Assembly (NCBI GenBank): GCA_945862265.1
Contig: CAMAXP010000008.1
Coordinates: 64,543-113,937 of the forward strand
Source: Bordetella parapertussis
GTDB taxonomy: Bacteria; Pseudomonadota; Gammaproteobacteria; Burkholderiales; SG8-39
Direction: 5' to 3'
Length of the DNA stretch: 49,395 nt
The notes under the pieces were generated by a model. The model did not search any database, was not told the DNA's origin, and worked only from the letters and a program-made list of their open reading frames with translations. Positions 16,482 through 25,986 of the stretch are shown here, piece after piece; the stretch's first letter is position 1; the number at the start of each line of letters is the position of its first letter. The position numbers and the translations under genes were made by a program.

Positions 16482-16901
16482 CTAAAGTCCCGCCAGGCCC
16501 GAGGTCTGCCCAATTGCAAACCGCCCGAGCTTCGCCACGCGCCAGGCGAGTTCCAGCAGCGCCTTGTCCTTGGTGACGAGATGCCCGGCGTCCGCGGCCC
16601 AGGCAAGGTCGAGGAACTTCTGGTCGTCAGTGTCGCGACAGCGCGGGAGCAACGGGTCGGGCAGGGGCGTTTCCACGATTTCAGCGCGCGTTGCATACCA
16701 GTCGTAGGCGAGGGCCTGGGCGGCCGGGCCGAGCTTGAACTCCGGGTACCCGAGTACGCGCCGCAGTTCCTCGAGGCATTCGGCCGTGGTCAGGAGGCTG
16801 ACCTTGCGGGCATCGATCGCGGCCCGCAGCGGCGCTGCGCCGGGATCGCGGAACACGACCAGGTCCAGCACCACGTTGGTGTCGAGGACCAGTCGCATCA
16901 A
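16482..16901 (-). CDS. PIN-domain protein (putative ribonuclease)
   Basis: 139 residues (ATG 16901, or the adjacent ATG 16898). PIN fold with acidic residues D7 (LVLDTNVVLD), E41/E44, D92/D93 (DTDDQKFLDLA) and D112 (VTKDKALL), the usual Mg-dependent nuclease set. It belongs to the putative toxin PIN_3/COG1569-type group. A short antitoxin normally lies directly upstream; here the upstream gene is an SDR whose stop is only 6 bases away, so no antitoxin is visible. It may be an orphan toxin, or its partner may be the downstream nucleotidyltransferase region. Confidence 0.8.
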   Translation of the reverse strand: MMRLVLDTNVVLDLVVFRDPGAAPLRAAIDARKVSLLTTAECLEELRRVLGYPEFKLGPAAQALAYDWYATRAEIVETPLPDPLLPRCRDTDDQKFLDLAWAADAGHLVTKDKALLELAWRVAKLGRFAIGQTSGLAGL

Positions 16902-16907
16902 TTCCCG

Positions 16908-17663
16908 CTAGCCGCGCCCGACGAACGGCATCTTCGTCGCCATGATGGTCATGAACTGCACGTTCGCATCGAGCGGCAGGGCCGCCATGTAGGCCACCGC
17001 ACTGCCCACGTGGGCCACGTCCATGCGCGGCTCGACCATGGTGGTGCCGTTGGCCTGGGGCACGCCGTTCTTCATGCGCTCGGTCATCTCGGTGGCCGCG
17101 TTGCCGATGTCGACCTGGCTGCAGGCGATGTCGTATTTGCGGCAGTCGAGGGACGTGGACTTGGTGAGGCCCGTGACCGCGTGCTTGGTCGCCGTGTAGG
17201 GGGAGGAGAAGGGGCGCGGGGCGTGCGCCGAGATCGAACCGTTGTTGATGATGCGGCCGCCCATCGGGGTCTGCGCCTTCATGATGCGGATCGCTTCCTG
17301 CGTGCAGAGGAACATCGCGGTGAGGTTGATGTTCACCACGTTCATCCACTGCTCGAGCGTGAGGTCTTCCATCGGGATGGCGGGGGCGCCCATGCCTGCG
17401 TTGTTGAAGAGCACGTCGAGGCGTCCCCACTTGGCCTTGACCGCGGCAAACACGGGCGGGATGCCTTCGGGCTTTGCCAGGTCGGCCGACAGGGACAGCG
17501 TGCGGTCCGCGACGCCGGAGTCTGCGGCGGTCTTGTCGAGCAGTTCCTTCCTGCGACCGACGAGCGCCACGTGGTAGCCGTCCTTCAGCAGCGCGAGCGC
17601 CGCGGATTTCCCGACGCCGGTGCCGGCACCGGTGACGATGGCTACTTTGGTGGTCGAGTCCAT
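16908..17663 (-). CDS. SDR family oxidoreductase
   Basis: 251 residues from ATG 17663 ([18 protein letters not shown]); the longer in-frame start at 17765 would overlap the Bug gene. Cofactor motif TGAGTGVG (11-18), NNAG (87-90), catalytic S143, Y156, K160 (YTATK). Intact classical SDR of unknown substrate, probably a hydroxyacyl or alcohol dehydrogenase. Part of a minus-strand unit CaiB - crotonase - Bug - SDR - PIN. Confidence 0.88.
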   Translation of the reverse strand: MDSTTKVAIVTGAGTGVGKSAALALLKDGYHVALVGRRKELLDKTAADSGVADRTLSLSADLAKPEGIPPVFAAVKAKWGRLDVLFNNAGMGAPAIPMEDLTLEQWMNVVNINLTAMFLCTQEAIRIMKAQTPMGGRIINNGSISAHAPRPFSSPYTATKHAVTGLTKSTSLDCRKYDIACSQVDIGNAATEMTERMKNGVPQANGTTMVEPRMDVAHVGSAVAYMAALPLDANVQFMTIMATKMPFVGRG

Positions 17664-17722
17664 GCGATGTTCCCCTTTGCGTTGGGTTTCGGTGTTCGTT
17701 TGCGCGATGACTGGTGCGATGA

Positions 17723-18718
17723 CTACTCGACCCGGGCGCCGGCGTCGCGCACCACCCGCTCCCACATCGGCGCCTCGGCCCTCAGTTCCGCGTCGAATGC
17801 CTCGGGCGAGGCCGACGGCGTGGCGTCCATGCCCTGGAAGGCGATCTTCTCCCGGACGTCTGCCTTGAGGAGCCCCCGGACTGCGGCTTCGTGCAGGCGC
17901 TTGACCACAGCCTGCGGCGTGCCGGCCGGCGCGTAGAGCCCGAACGAGAACGTATGGTCGTAGCCCGCGAGGCCTGCGTCGCTGGCGCCGGGAATCCCGG
18001 GGATCGAAGGCGAGGCGGACTTCGAGGTGATCGCAATCGCGCGCATGCGGCCCGAGCGGATGAACCCCAATACAGTCGGCGGCGTGGCGAACATGACGTC
18101 AGTGTCGCCGGCGATGATGGATTGCGCCGCAGGCCCGCCGCCCTTGAACTGGACCGTGGTGAACTGCACTCCTGCCACCGACATGAAGTCCACGCCGGCA
18201 AGGTGCGGCGAGGATCCGTTGCCGGAGTTGGCGTTGAAGAGCTTTCCCGGGTTGGCCTTGGCGAACGCAATCAGCTCGCGCAGGTTTTTGACCGGGAGGT
18301 CGTTCTTGACGCAGATCACCAGAGGGCCCGCGGCCACGCGGGTGATCGCGACGAAGTCCTTGTCCGGGTCGTAGGCGAGCTTCTTGTACAACGCCTTGTT
18401 GATCGAATGGTGCGTGGCGTTGAACAGCGTGTAGCCGTCGGCGGGCGAGCGCGCCACCGCTTCCGAGGCGATCGTCGCCCCTGCGCCGGGTCGGTTCTCG
18501 GCAACGACCGCGGCGCCGAGGGCCTTGCCCATCTCTTCGGCCAGCAGCCGCGTGAGGAAATCCGCCGAGCCGCCCGGGGGGTAGCCGGTAACGATCTTGA
18601 CGGGCTTGTTGGGAAACGCCTGCGCCGCCGCGCCCGCGGAAAACACGAGCGCCGCGAGAAGCATCGATAGACGCGCCGCCAGGCCCGCAGTTGTACGCGC
18701 AGTGATCCTGTCTTCCAT
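17723..18718 (-). CDS. Bug/TctC-family substrate-binding protein (3)
   Basis: 331 residues, with a GGAGGAG ribosome site 7 bases before the ATG. A long N-terminus ([20 protein letters not shown]) leads into a hydrophobic signal ending near AGAAAQA. Bug marks: [44 protein letters not shown]. The usual HIPYKG is replaced by TTVQFKGGG, a variant in the ligand-loop region. It lies between the crotonase and SDR genes and probably supplies the substrate of that acyl-CoA pathway. Confidence 0.9.
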   Translation of the reverse strand: MEDRITARTTAGLAARLSMLLAALVFSAGAAAQAFPNKPVKIVTGYPPGGSADFLTRLLAEEMGKALGAAVVAENRPGAGATIASEAVARSPADGYTLFNATHHSINKALYKKLAYDPDKDFVAITRVAAGPLVICVKNDLPVKNLRELIAFAKANPGKLFNANSGNGSSPHLAGVDFMSVAGVQFTTVQFKGGGPAAQSIIAGDTDVMFATPPTVLGFIRSGRMRAIAITSKSASPSIPGIPGASDAGLAGYDHTFSFGLYAPAGTPQAVVKRLHEAAVRGLLKADVREKIAFQGMDATPSASPEAFDAELRAEAPMWERVVRDAGARVE

Positions 18719-18755
18719 GTCAGTCTCCTCCGTGGAGCCTGTCGCTCCGGTGATC

Positions 18756-19538
18756 TTACTTTCCGACGAAATTCGGTATGCGTTTTTCCATGAACGCCTT
18801 GCGCCCTTCCTGGTGGTCGTCGCTCCTGAAGCAGGTGAGCACCATCTTCATGGCGGTGTCCATGTCGCGGTCCGCGGCATCCTTGAGGCCCTGCACCACG
18901 GCAAACTTGGCAGCGGCCACGGTCAGGGGCGCGTTCTCGCCGATCATCTTCACGTACTCGGCGACCTTCGCCTCGAGCTCGGCGACCGGGTGGACCTGGC
19001 TGAGGAAGCCCATCCGCAGCGCTTCCTGCGCGTCGAATTTGCGCGCCGAGACGAAGATGTCGAGCGTGTTGGCCGCGCCGATCACGTTCATGAAGCGCTT
19101 CACGCCGCTGGGGTTGTAGCCCAGGCCCAGGCGCGCCGCCGGCATGCGGAAGATCGTGTTGTCAGAGGCGATGCGGATGTCGCAGGCGGCCGCGAAACCG
19201 AGCCCGCCGCCGATGCAGATGCCGCGGATGCGAGCCACGACCGGCTTGGAGCAAATGATCGGCGCGAGGTAAGCGGCTTCGACCGCCTTGTTGTATTCGG
19301 CCTGGGCTTCTGTTGTGCCGCGGAGCTTCTCGAACTGCGAGATGTCGGCGCCCGAGATGAACGCCTTCTCGCCGTCGCCGGCGACGACGATCACGCGCAC
19401 TGACGGGTCGGCATCGAGTTCGGCGAGCGCCTTGGGCACCCCTGCCCACATGTCGAACGTCATTGCGTTCATTTTCTCGGGGTTGGAGAAGAGGACGGTG
19501 GCCACCGCCCCGTCGCGTTTCACGATGAGTCCGGACAT
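18756..19538 (-). CDS. Crotonase/enoyl-CoA hydratase-family protein
   Basis: 260 residues from ATG 19538, whose A is also the last base of the CaiB stop (TGATG junction). Crotonase fold: substrate loop FISGADISQF and oxyanion region CIGGGLGFAAACDIRIA. Both glutamates used for hydration are replaced: the GGGxE position reads GGGLG, and the second reads MPAARLG instead of PExxLG. The protein probably belongs to a crotonase subgroup with a different reaction (isomerase, decarboxylase or hydrolase) or needs other residues. Transcribed with the CoA-transferase. Confidence 0.85.
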   Translation of the reverse strand: MSGLIVKRDGAVATVLFSNPEKMNAMTFDMWAGVPKALAELDADPSVRVIVVAGDGEKAFISGADISQFEKLRGTTEAQAEYNKAVEAAYLAPIICSKPVVARIRGICIGGGLGFAAACDIRIASDNTIFRMPAARLGLGYNPSGVKRFMNVIGAANTLDIFVSARKFDAQEALRMGFLSQVHPVAELEAKVAEYVKMIGENAPLTVAAAKFAVVQGLKDAADRDMDTAMKMVLTCFRSDDHQEGRKAFMEKRIPNFVGK

Positions 19539-20719
19539 CAGATGATCCCTTTCGTTTTGAATTGATCGATTTCGGCGGCCGAGTAGCCGGCCTCGCGCAG
19601 CACTTCCTCGCTGTGCTCGCCGCGCTCGGGCGATGCGGCGGCAATCGCGGCCGGGGTGCGCGAGAGTTTCACGGCCTGGCCCAGCAGGTGGAGCTTGCCG
19701 AGTTTGGGGTGCACCACCGGGGTCGACACGCCCAGGTGCATCACCTGAGGGTCTGCAAACACCTGGTCCATGGTGTAGATCGGGCCGCAAGGGACGCCGG
19801 CAGCGTTGAGGATCTCGACCCATTCGGCGCTGGTCTTCGCGAGCAGCGCCTTGTCGATCTCGGCATTCAGCGCCTTGCGGTTTTTCGAACGGCCGTTGGC
19901 GTCCTTGTAGTCCGGGTGCTCGAAGAGGTCGGGGCGCTTGATCGCTTCGCACAGGCGCGTCCAGATCGCCTTGCCCGCCGCCGCGACGTTGATGTAGCCA
20001 TCCGACGTGGTGTACGCCGAGGTCGGCATGCTGGTCGGGTGGTCGTTGCCCATCTGCTCGGCGACCTCATTCGACATCGTGTAGCGCGCGGCCTGGAAGT
20101 CGAGCAACTGGATGCCGGCCTGCAGCAGGTTCGACTGCACCCACTGGCCTTCGCCCGAAGTCTCGCGCTCGAGCAGCGCGGTCATGATGCCGAGCGCCGC
20201 CATCAGGCCGCCGGTGACGTCGGCCACCGCCGCGCCCACGCGCATCGGGCCTTTGCCCGGCGCGCCGGTGACGGACATGATGCCGGAGAGGCCCTGCGCG
20301 ATCTGGTCGAAGCCCGGGCGCCCCTGGTAGGGGCCGTCCTGGCCGAAGCCGGAGATGCTCGCGAGGATCACGCGCTTGTTGACCTTCTTCAACGACTCGT
20401 AGTCGATGCCGAGGCGGAATTTGACGTCGGGCCGGTAGTTCTCGACCACGATGTCCGCGGTCTCCACAAGCTTCATGAAGATCGCCTTGCCCTCGGGCGC
20501 CTTGAGGTTCAGCGTCATGGAGCGCTTGTTGCGGTGCAGGTTCTGGAAGTCGGGGCCGTCGCGCGCGCCGCCCATGTCTTCAAGCTCGGTGTTCTCGATC
20601 TTCACCACGTCGGCGCCGAAGTCGGCGAACTGCTTCACGCAGGTCGGGCCGGCGCGCACGCGCGTGAGGTCAAGGATGCGGAGGCGGGAAAGGGCGGGGG
20701 AGGCGGTAATGCGTGGCAT
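19538..20719 (-). CDS. CaiB/BaiF family CoA-transferase
   Basis: 393 residues, the usual length of class III CoA-transferases. Visible marks: RILDLTRVRAGPTCVKQFADFGADVVKIE, the catalytic aspartate D167 in AVADVTGG, and QWVQSNLLQAG. The enzyme moves CoA from one acyl-CoA to a free acid, here presumably to activate the acid delivered by the linked Bug receptor before the crotonase and SDR act. First gene of the minus-strand unit running down to the PIN gene. The upstream region (20720-20815) borders a degraded small membrane-protein gene. Confidence 0.92.
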   Translation of the reverse strand: MPRITASPALSRLRILDLTRVRAGPTCVKQFADFGADVVKIENTELEDMGGARDGPDFQNLHRNKRSMTLNLKAPEGKAIFMKLVETADIVVENYRPDVKFRLGIDYESLKKVNKRVILASISGFGQDGPYQGRPGFDQIAQGLSGIMSVTGAPGKGPMRVGAAVADVTGGLMAALGIMTALLERETSGEGQWVQSNLLQAGIQLLDFQAARYTMSNEVAEQMGNDHPTSMPTSAYTTSDGYINVAAAGKAIWTRLCEAIKRPDLFEHPDYKDANGRSKNRKALNAEIDKALLAKTSAEWVEILNAAGVPCGPIYTMDQVFADPQVMHLGVSTPVVHPKLGKLHLLGQAVKLSRTPAAIAAASPERGEHSEEVLREAGYSAAEIDQFKTKGII

Positions 20720-20815
20720 GGGTCTCGGGGAGGCGTCGCGGGGACGCTCTTTGCGGGGGTGGCCGGGAGGCGAAGCGTAGCTTATCGGGGCCGGTCTTGC
20801 GACCCCCGTACGGGT

Positions 20816-21065
20816 TCAGCGCAGCAGTGACCGCAGGCGCGCCAGCGCCGCCTGTGCCGTGGACCTGGCGCGATAGAGGGCCTGCCACGCGGCAGACGCC
20901 CTCACACGCGCGATCAGCGCGCCTTTCGATGTGCCCGATCAACGGCAGCCGGGCGAGCCTCGCGAGCAACCGGTTGAGCGGTTCCCAGCCCCACTCCTCG
21001 AACAGGATCAGCAGCGCGAGGATCCAGCTGGCGAGGGTCTTCAGGCCGCGAAGGATCAGGCGCAT
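20816..21065 (-). pseudogene. Small membrane protein gene, internally deleted and frameshifted
   Basis: From ATG 21065 the frame gives an inner-membrane start (LILRGLKTLASWILALLILF, then EEWGWEPLNRLLARLARLP) that I recognise as the N-terminus of a common betaproteobacterial hypothetical membrane protein. After LIGHIERR the frame turns into unlikely sequence. The +1 frame instead carries a helical tail (ALIARVRASAAWQALYRARS, then AQAALARLRSLLR, stop at 20816) that looks like that family's C-terminus. The central hydrophobic part appears missing, so a deletion plus frameshift near 20925 is inferred. If not frameshifted, the reading frame runs on to 20670 as 131 residues overlapping the CaiB start. 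Confidence 0.45.
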
Positions 21066-21069
21066 GGCG

Positions 21070-22318
21070 TCAATCGACCGGCACGCCGCGCGCGGCCGCC
21101 ACCTCGGCGGGGGACACGGGCGCCGCGCGGTTGCCCCATGCGCCGCGGATATAGGTCACCACGGCGGCCACTTCGTCGTCGCTCATCACATGGGCGAAGG
21201 GCGGCATTCCGTAGGGGCGCGGGTTGCCGCGCGTGCTGGGCGGGAACCCGCCGTTCAGCGCGATGCGGATCGCGTTGACGGGGTTGCGCATCAGCAGCGC
21301 GGCATTGCCGGCGAAAGACGGGTAGGCGCGCGGCACACCTTCGCCCCCGGGTTGGTGGCAGTCGGAGCAGCGGGCCTTGTAGAGGCGCGCGCCGAGCTTC
21401 ATTGCTGCCTCGGCCTGTTCGGGCGTGACCTGCGCGCCTGAGCCCGGTCTGCGGATCGGGCGTGATGTTGGAGCTGTAGAGAGTGCCGAAGGGCGTGGGA
21501 ATCGCACGGCCGCCGGCATAGGGCGGGCCTCCACGCGTGGTGTGGCAGGAAAAGCAATTGCCTGCACGAACGAGGTATTCGCCCCGGCTGGCCGGACGCG
21601 GGATGTCTGCCGCGGGCGGGGGCGCATCGGTGCTGCCGCACTTCACGGGCAGCCGCAGCGATCCGGGCGGCAGCGGCGCGGCAGAGGCACCCGATTGCGC
21701 CTGCGCGCCGAGCCAGGCTGCAATGGCCGCCACGTCGCCCGGCACCAGCTTCGCGGCCACGTCGGCCATGCAATCCGGTGCGTGGGCGCTGCGGGTCCGG
21801 TTGCGCCAGGCGCCCAGCTGGGCGGCGATGTACTGCGCGTCCAGTCCGAGCAGGCCGGGAATGCCGGGATTCATGCCGCTGAGCGCCTTGCCGTGGCAGG
21901 CGGCGCAAGCCGGGATCTTTCGCGTTGCGTCACCCTGCGACATCAGCGCCTGCCCGCGTGCAAGCAGCGGGCCGGGTGCCGCAGCTACCGCTGCAGGGTG
22001 GGTCGGCGTGAGCTTTGCGTAGTACTCGGCGATCTCGCGCAGGTAGGCGTCCGAGAGGGAGGCAACCATGTGATTCATGACCGGGGCCTGCCGCCGGCGG
22101 TCGCGGAAATTCAGCAGCTGGTTGTAGAGGTACCCGGCCGGCTTGCCCGCAATGCGGGGGTGGTACTCGTTAGTCCTGAGGCCTTCGCCGTTCCTGCCGT
22201 GGCAGGTGGCGCAGGCGGCAATGCGTTGCTCGAGCGTGTCGGGAATGGCGGCACTCGCCGCCGGAAGTGTGGCGAGTGCAGTGGCAAAGAGCAGGCAGAG
22301 GCCGAGGGCGCGGATCAC
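21070..22318 (-). pseudogene. Multiheme cytochrome c gene with internal deletion and frameshift
   Basis: Starts at GTG 22318 with a signal peptide (VIRALGLCLLFATALATLPA). Two c4-like heme domains follow (CATCHG, CAACHG), then CFSCHT with TPFGTLYSSNITPDPQTG, as in alcohol-dehydrogenase cytochrome subunits. At about 21440 this frame breaks. The next frame continues GAQVTPEQAEAAM and a last heme domain (CSDCHQ), ending in MSDDEVAAVVTYIRGAWGN. The part normally between SNITPD and the final domain (roughly 200 residues) is missing. Each half retains convincing family sequence, so this is a broken gene or an assembly collapse. Intact, it would pass electrons in the periplasm. Confidence 0.75.
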
Positions 22319-22368
22319 GCGCAGATCGTAGCAGGCTGCGGTGCATGCAACCCCGGTTTGCCGGCCAG

Positions 22369-23712
22369 TCAGGCGGCAGGCGTGAGGCGCTCGCGCACCA
22401 GCGCAATGTGGCTGCGCAGCGAGTACAGCTCGTCGGTGTAGGACAGCGGCACCGAAATGCGCTCGGCCTTGGCATCGAGCTTGTTCAGTTCCTCGAGGAG
22501 GTCGGCGACCGGGATCTTCCCCGCCGAAATCGAATCCTCGATCTGGCGCAGCTGTCGGTACCAGCGGAAGATGCGCGAGCGGATGCGGAAGTTGTAGAGC
22601 GGCGGCACCACCCGCGCGAGCGGGATCAGGATCGCGATGATGGAGATCATCGCCACCCACATCCGGTCGATCAGGTTGGACAGCCAGAACGGCAGGTAGC
22701 GCTGCATCAGCGGCGGTCCGTTCCTGAGGAAGCGCTCCGCCTCCGGCGCAAGCGTGAATTCGATGTCTTCCTTCGACGGGAACTGGCCGCTTTTGGCGAA
22801 CCAGCCCGGCTCCGCGTGGATGTCGCGCGCGGCCTGCACGAAAAGTTGCACCAGCGCGGGGTGCGTGCCCTCACGGGCGACCAGCATGGAGGTGGGGGCG
22901 ATCAGCTGTACGTCGTGCGCCGGCACGTCATGTGCGAAGTCGGCAATGCCCCGCGGCAGGGTGACGGCGCTGAGGTAGCCGAAGCGGCGCGAATAGGCCT
23001 CGGCCTGCGTGAATTCGAACAGGCTGATGCCCGGGGTGCGCAGCAGCATCTGCAGGATCGGCGACTCGGGGGCCGACACCAGGATCATGGCGTCGATCTC
23101 GTTGTTGAACAAAGCGATCGCCGATTGGGTCAGGTCGAGCCGCTCGATCTTCAGGTCCTCGCGGTTCAGTCCGTTGGCGCTGATCAGCTTGGACAGCAGG
23201 TTGGTCGAGCCTGCGCCGCGTCCGCCGGTATTCACGCGCCAGCCGCGCAACTGGTCGAGCTTTTCTAGCTTTTTCCCCGGCAGCTTTTTTGCGGCATCGG
23301 TGCGATAGAAGATCCACACCGGTTCGAAGAACAGGCTGCCCAGCGTGACCAGCGGGAGTCCGGTGCCTTTCTCGTCCTCGGCCTGGATCACTTCGCTCGA
23401 GCCGCCGCGGACAAACCCGAAGTCGACTTTTTCCTTTGCGTCACGCAACAGGCGGCGGTTGGCCGAGGAGCCCTGGGTCGGCCGCAGGACAACCTCGATG
23501 TGATGTTTCTTCAGCGCGGCGGCGTAGCGCTTGCCGAATTCCGCGTAATCGCCCTGTTCTGGTCCGGTGGCGAGGACGACGCTACGCGGCGGGTTGGGCT
23601 GCAGCACGAAATACGCACCGATGAGCAGCACCAGCGCAATCAGGACGAACGGGCCAACGGTGACCGCAAGGTCGCGGGCCGACAGCAGGGTGTTGCGGAT
23701 GATGCGGGGCAT
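22369..23712 (-). CDS. TAXI-family TRAP solute receptor, membrane anchored
   Basis: 447 residues, longer than usual soluble TAXI receptors. An N-terminal membrane segment (about residues 18-38) is followed by a periplasmic-binding domain (SVVLATGPEQGDYAEFGKRY; FGFVRGGSSE). A second membrane segment (about 349-371, MISIIAILIPLARVVP) precedes a C-terminal cytoplasmic helical region with many charged residues. The two-anchor layout suggests a sensor or membrane-tethered binder instead of a free receptor; no DctQM permease is nearby. It lies on the minus strand downstream of Bug 23743-24711, with a gap of 30 bases. Confidence 0.85.
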   Translation of the reverse strand: MPRIIRNTLLSARDLAVTVGPFVLIALVLLIGAYFVLQPNPPRSVVLATGPEQGDYAEFGKRYAAALKKHHIEVVLRPTQGSSANRRLLRDAKEKVDFGFVRGGSSEVIQAEDEKGTGLPLVTLGSLFFEPVWIFYRTDAAKKLPGKKLEKLDQLRGWRVNTGGRGAGSTNLLSKLISANGLNREDLKIERLDLTQSAIALFNNEIDAMILVSAPESPILQMLLRTPGISLFEFTQAEAYSRRFGYLSAVTLPRGIADFAHDVPAHDVQLIAPTSMLVAREGTHPALVQLFVQAARDIHAEPGWFAKSGQFPSKEDIEFTLAPEAERFLRNGPPLMQRYLPFWLSNLIDRMWVAMISIIAILIPLARVVPPLYNFRIRSRIFRWYRQLRQIEDSISAGKIPVADLLEELNKLDAKAERISVPLSYTDELYSLRSHIALVRERLTPAA

Positions 23713-23742
23713 CGGCGCTCCCGGGTGGGGCCTCTCTCGGGA

Positions 23743-24711
23743 CTACTCTATCTTGATTCCGCGCGCCTTGACGACCTTGCTCCAGCGCTCGTTCTCGCTG
23801 CGGATGAAGGCCGTGTAGGTTTCGGACGAGCCCCCGACCGGCGTCATGCCGCGGTCGCTCAGCTTTTCCCTCACGTCCGGCAGGGCGAGTGCCGTGTTGA
23901 ACTCCGTATTCAGCCTTGCCACGATGTCCTTCGGCGTGCCGCTGCGCACGATGAGGCCGAACCAGGTGGCCGTCACTGCGTCGGGGTAACCCTGTTCGGC
24001 GAAAGTCGGCACATCCGGCAGTGTCGGCACGCGCTGGGCGCTGGAGATCCCGATGCTGCGCACCCGGCCGCCGCGGATCTGGCCCAGCGCGCCGGGCAGA
24101 GAGTTCACGCTCGCGACGATCCGGCCGCCCATCAGTTCAGTCATTGCGGGGGCATCGCCTTTGTACGGGATGTGGGTGAAGGTTGCGCCGGCAAGGGTGC
24201 CGAGCAGTTCGATCGTCAGGTGGGAACTGGTGGCCGCGCCCGGGGAGCCGAACATCGCCTCGCCGGGTTTCGCCTTGGCGAACGCGGCGAAATCGGCGAA
24301 GGTCCTGATCGGCGAATCGAATTTCACCGTCAGGATCACCGGGATATTGACCATGTGTACGAGGCCGATGAATTCCTTGAAAGTGTCGTAGGGCAGCGAC
24401 GCGAACACCGCCGGGTTGGTAGCGTGCGGCAGCGCGACCAGCACGCTCGTGTAGCCGTCGGCCGGCTGGCGCAGCAGGTATTCCGTGGCCACGCGCTCGT
24501 TGGCGCCAGGCTTGGGATCGACCAGCACGGGCTGGCCGATGCGGGCTGAGACTTTCTCAGCCAGCGTGCGTGCGAGGAAGTCCGTGGGACCGCCCGCCGC
24601 ATAGGACAGGACGATCGTAAAGGGCTTGGACGGGAAGCCCTGGGCGGGCGCGGTGGCGGGCAGCGCTAGCGCCAGCCCGGCGAGTGCTGCGGCGAGGATA
24701 CGACGTGACAT
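23743..24711 (-). CDS. Bug/TctC-family substrate-binding protein (4)
   Basis: 322 residues with signal peptide MSRRILAAALAGLALALPA, an AGGAG ribosome site, and Bug marks KPFTIVLSYAAGGPTDF, VDPKPGANERVATEYLL and HIPYKG. It lies 33 bases downstream of pobA on the same strand, so it is probably co-transcribed and binds 4-hydroxybenzoate or a precursor in the periplasm (inference from context). Confidence 0.92.
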   Translation of the reverse strand: MSRRILAAALAGLALALPATAPAQGFPSKPFTIVLSYAAGGPTDFLARTLAEKVSARIGQPVLVDPKPGANERVATEYLLRQPADGYTSVLVALPHATNPAVFASLPYDTFKEFIGLVHMVNIPVILTVKFDSPIRTFADFAAFAKAKPGEAMFGSPGAATSSHLTIELLGTLAGATFTHIPYKGDAPAMTELMGGRIVASVNSLPGALGQIRGGRVRSIGISSAQRVPTLPDVPTFAEQGYPDAVTATWFGLIVRSGTPKDIVARLNTEFNTALALPDVREKLSDRGMTPVGGSSETYTAFIRSENERWSKVVKARGIKIE

Positions 24712-24744
24712 GGGGATCTCCTTGGTATCATTTTTATGGTGTGT

Positions 24745-25947
<1,203 letters not shown>

Positions 25948-25986
25948 CTAGGGGATCGACTGAAGGCGAATTCCAGGGATGGCCGG

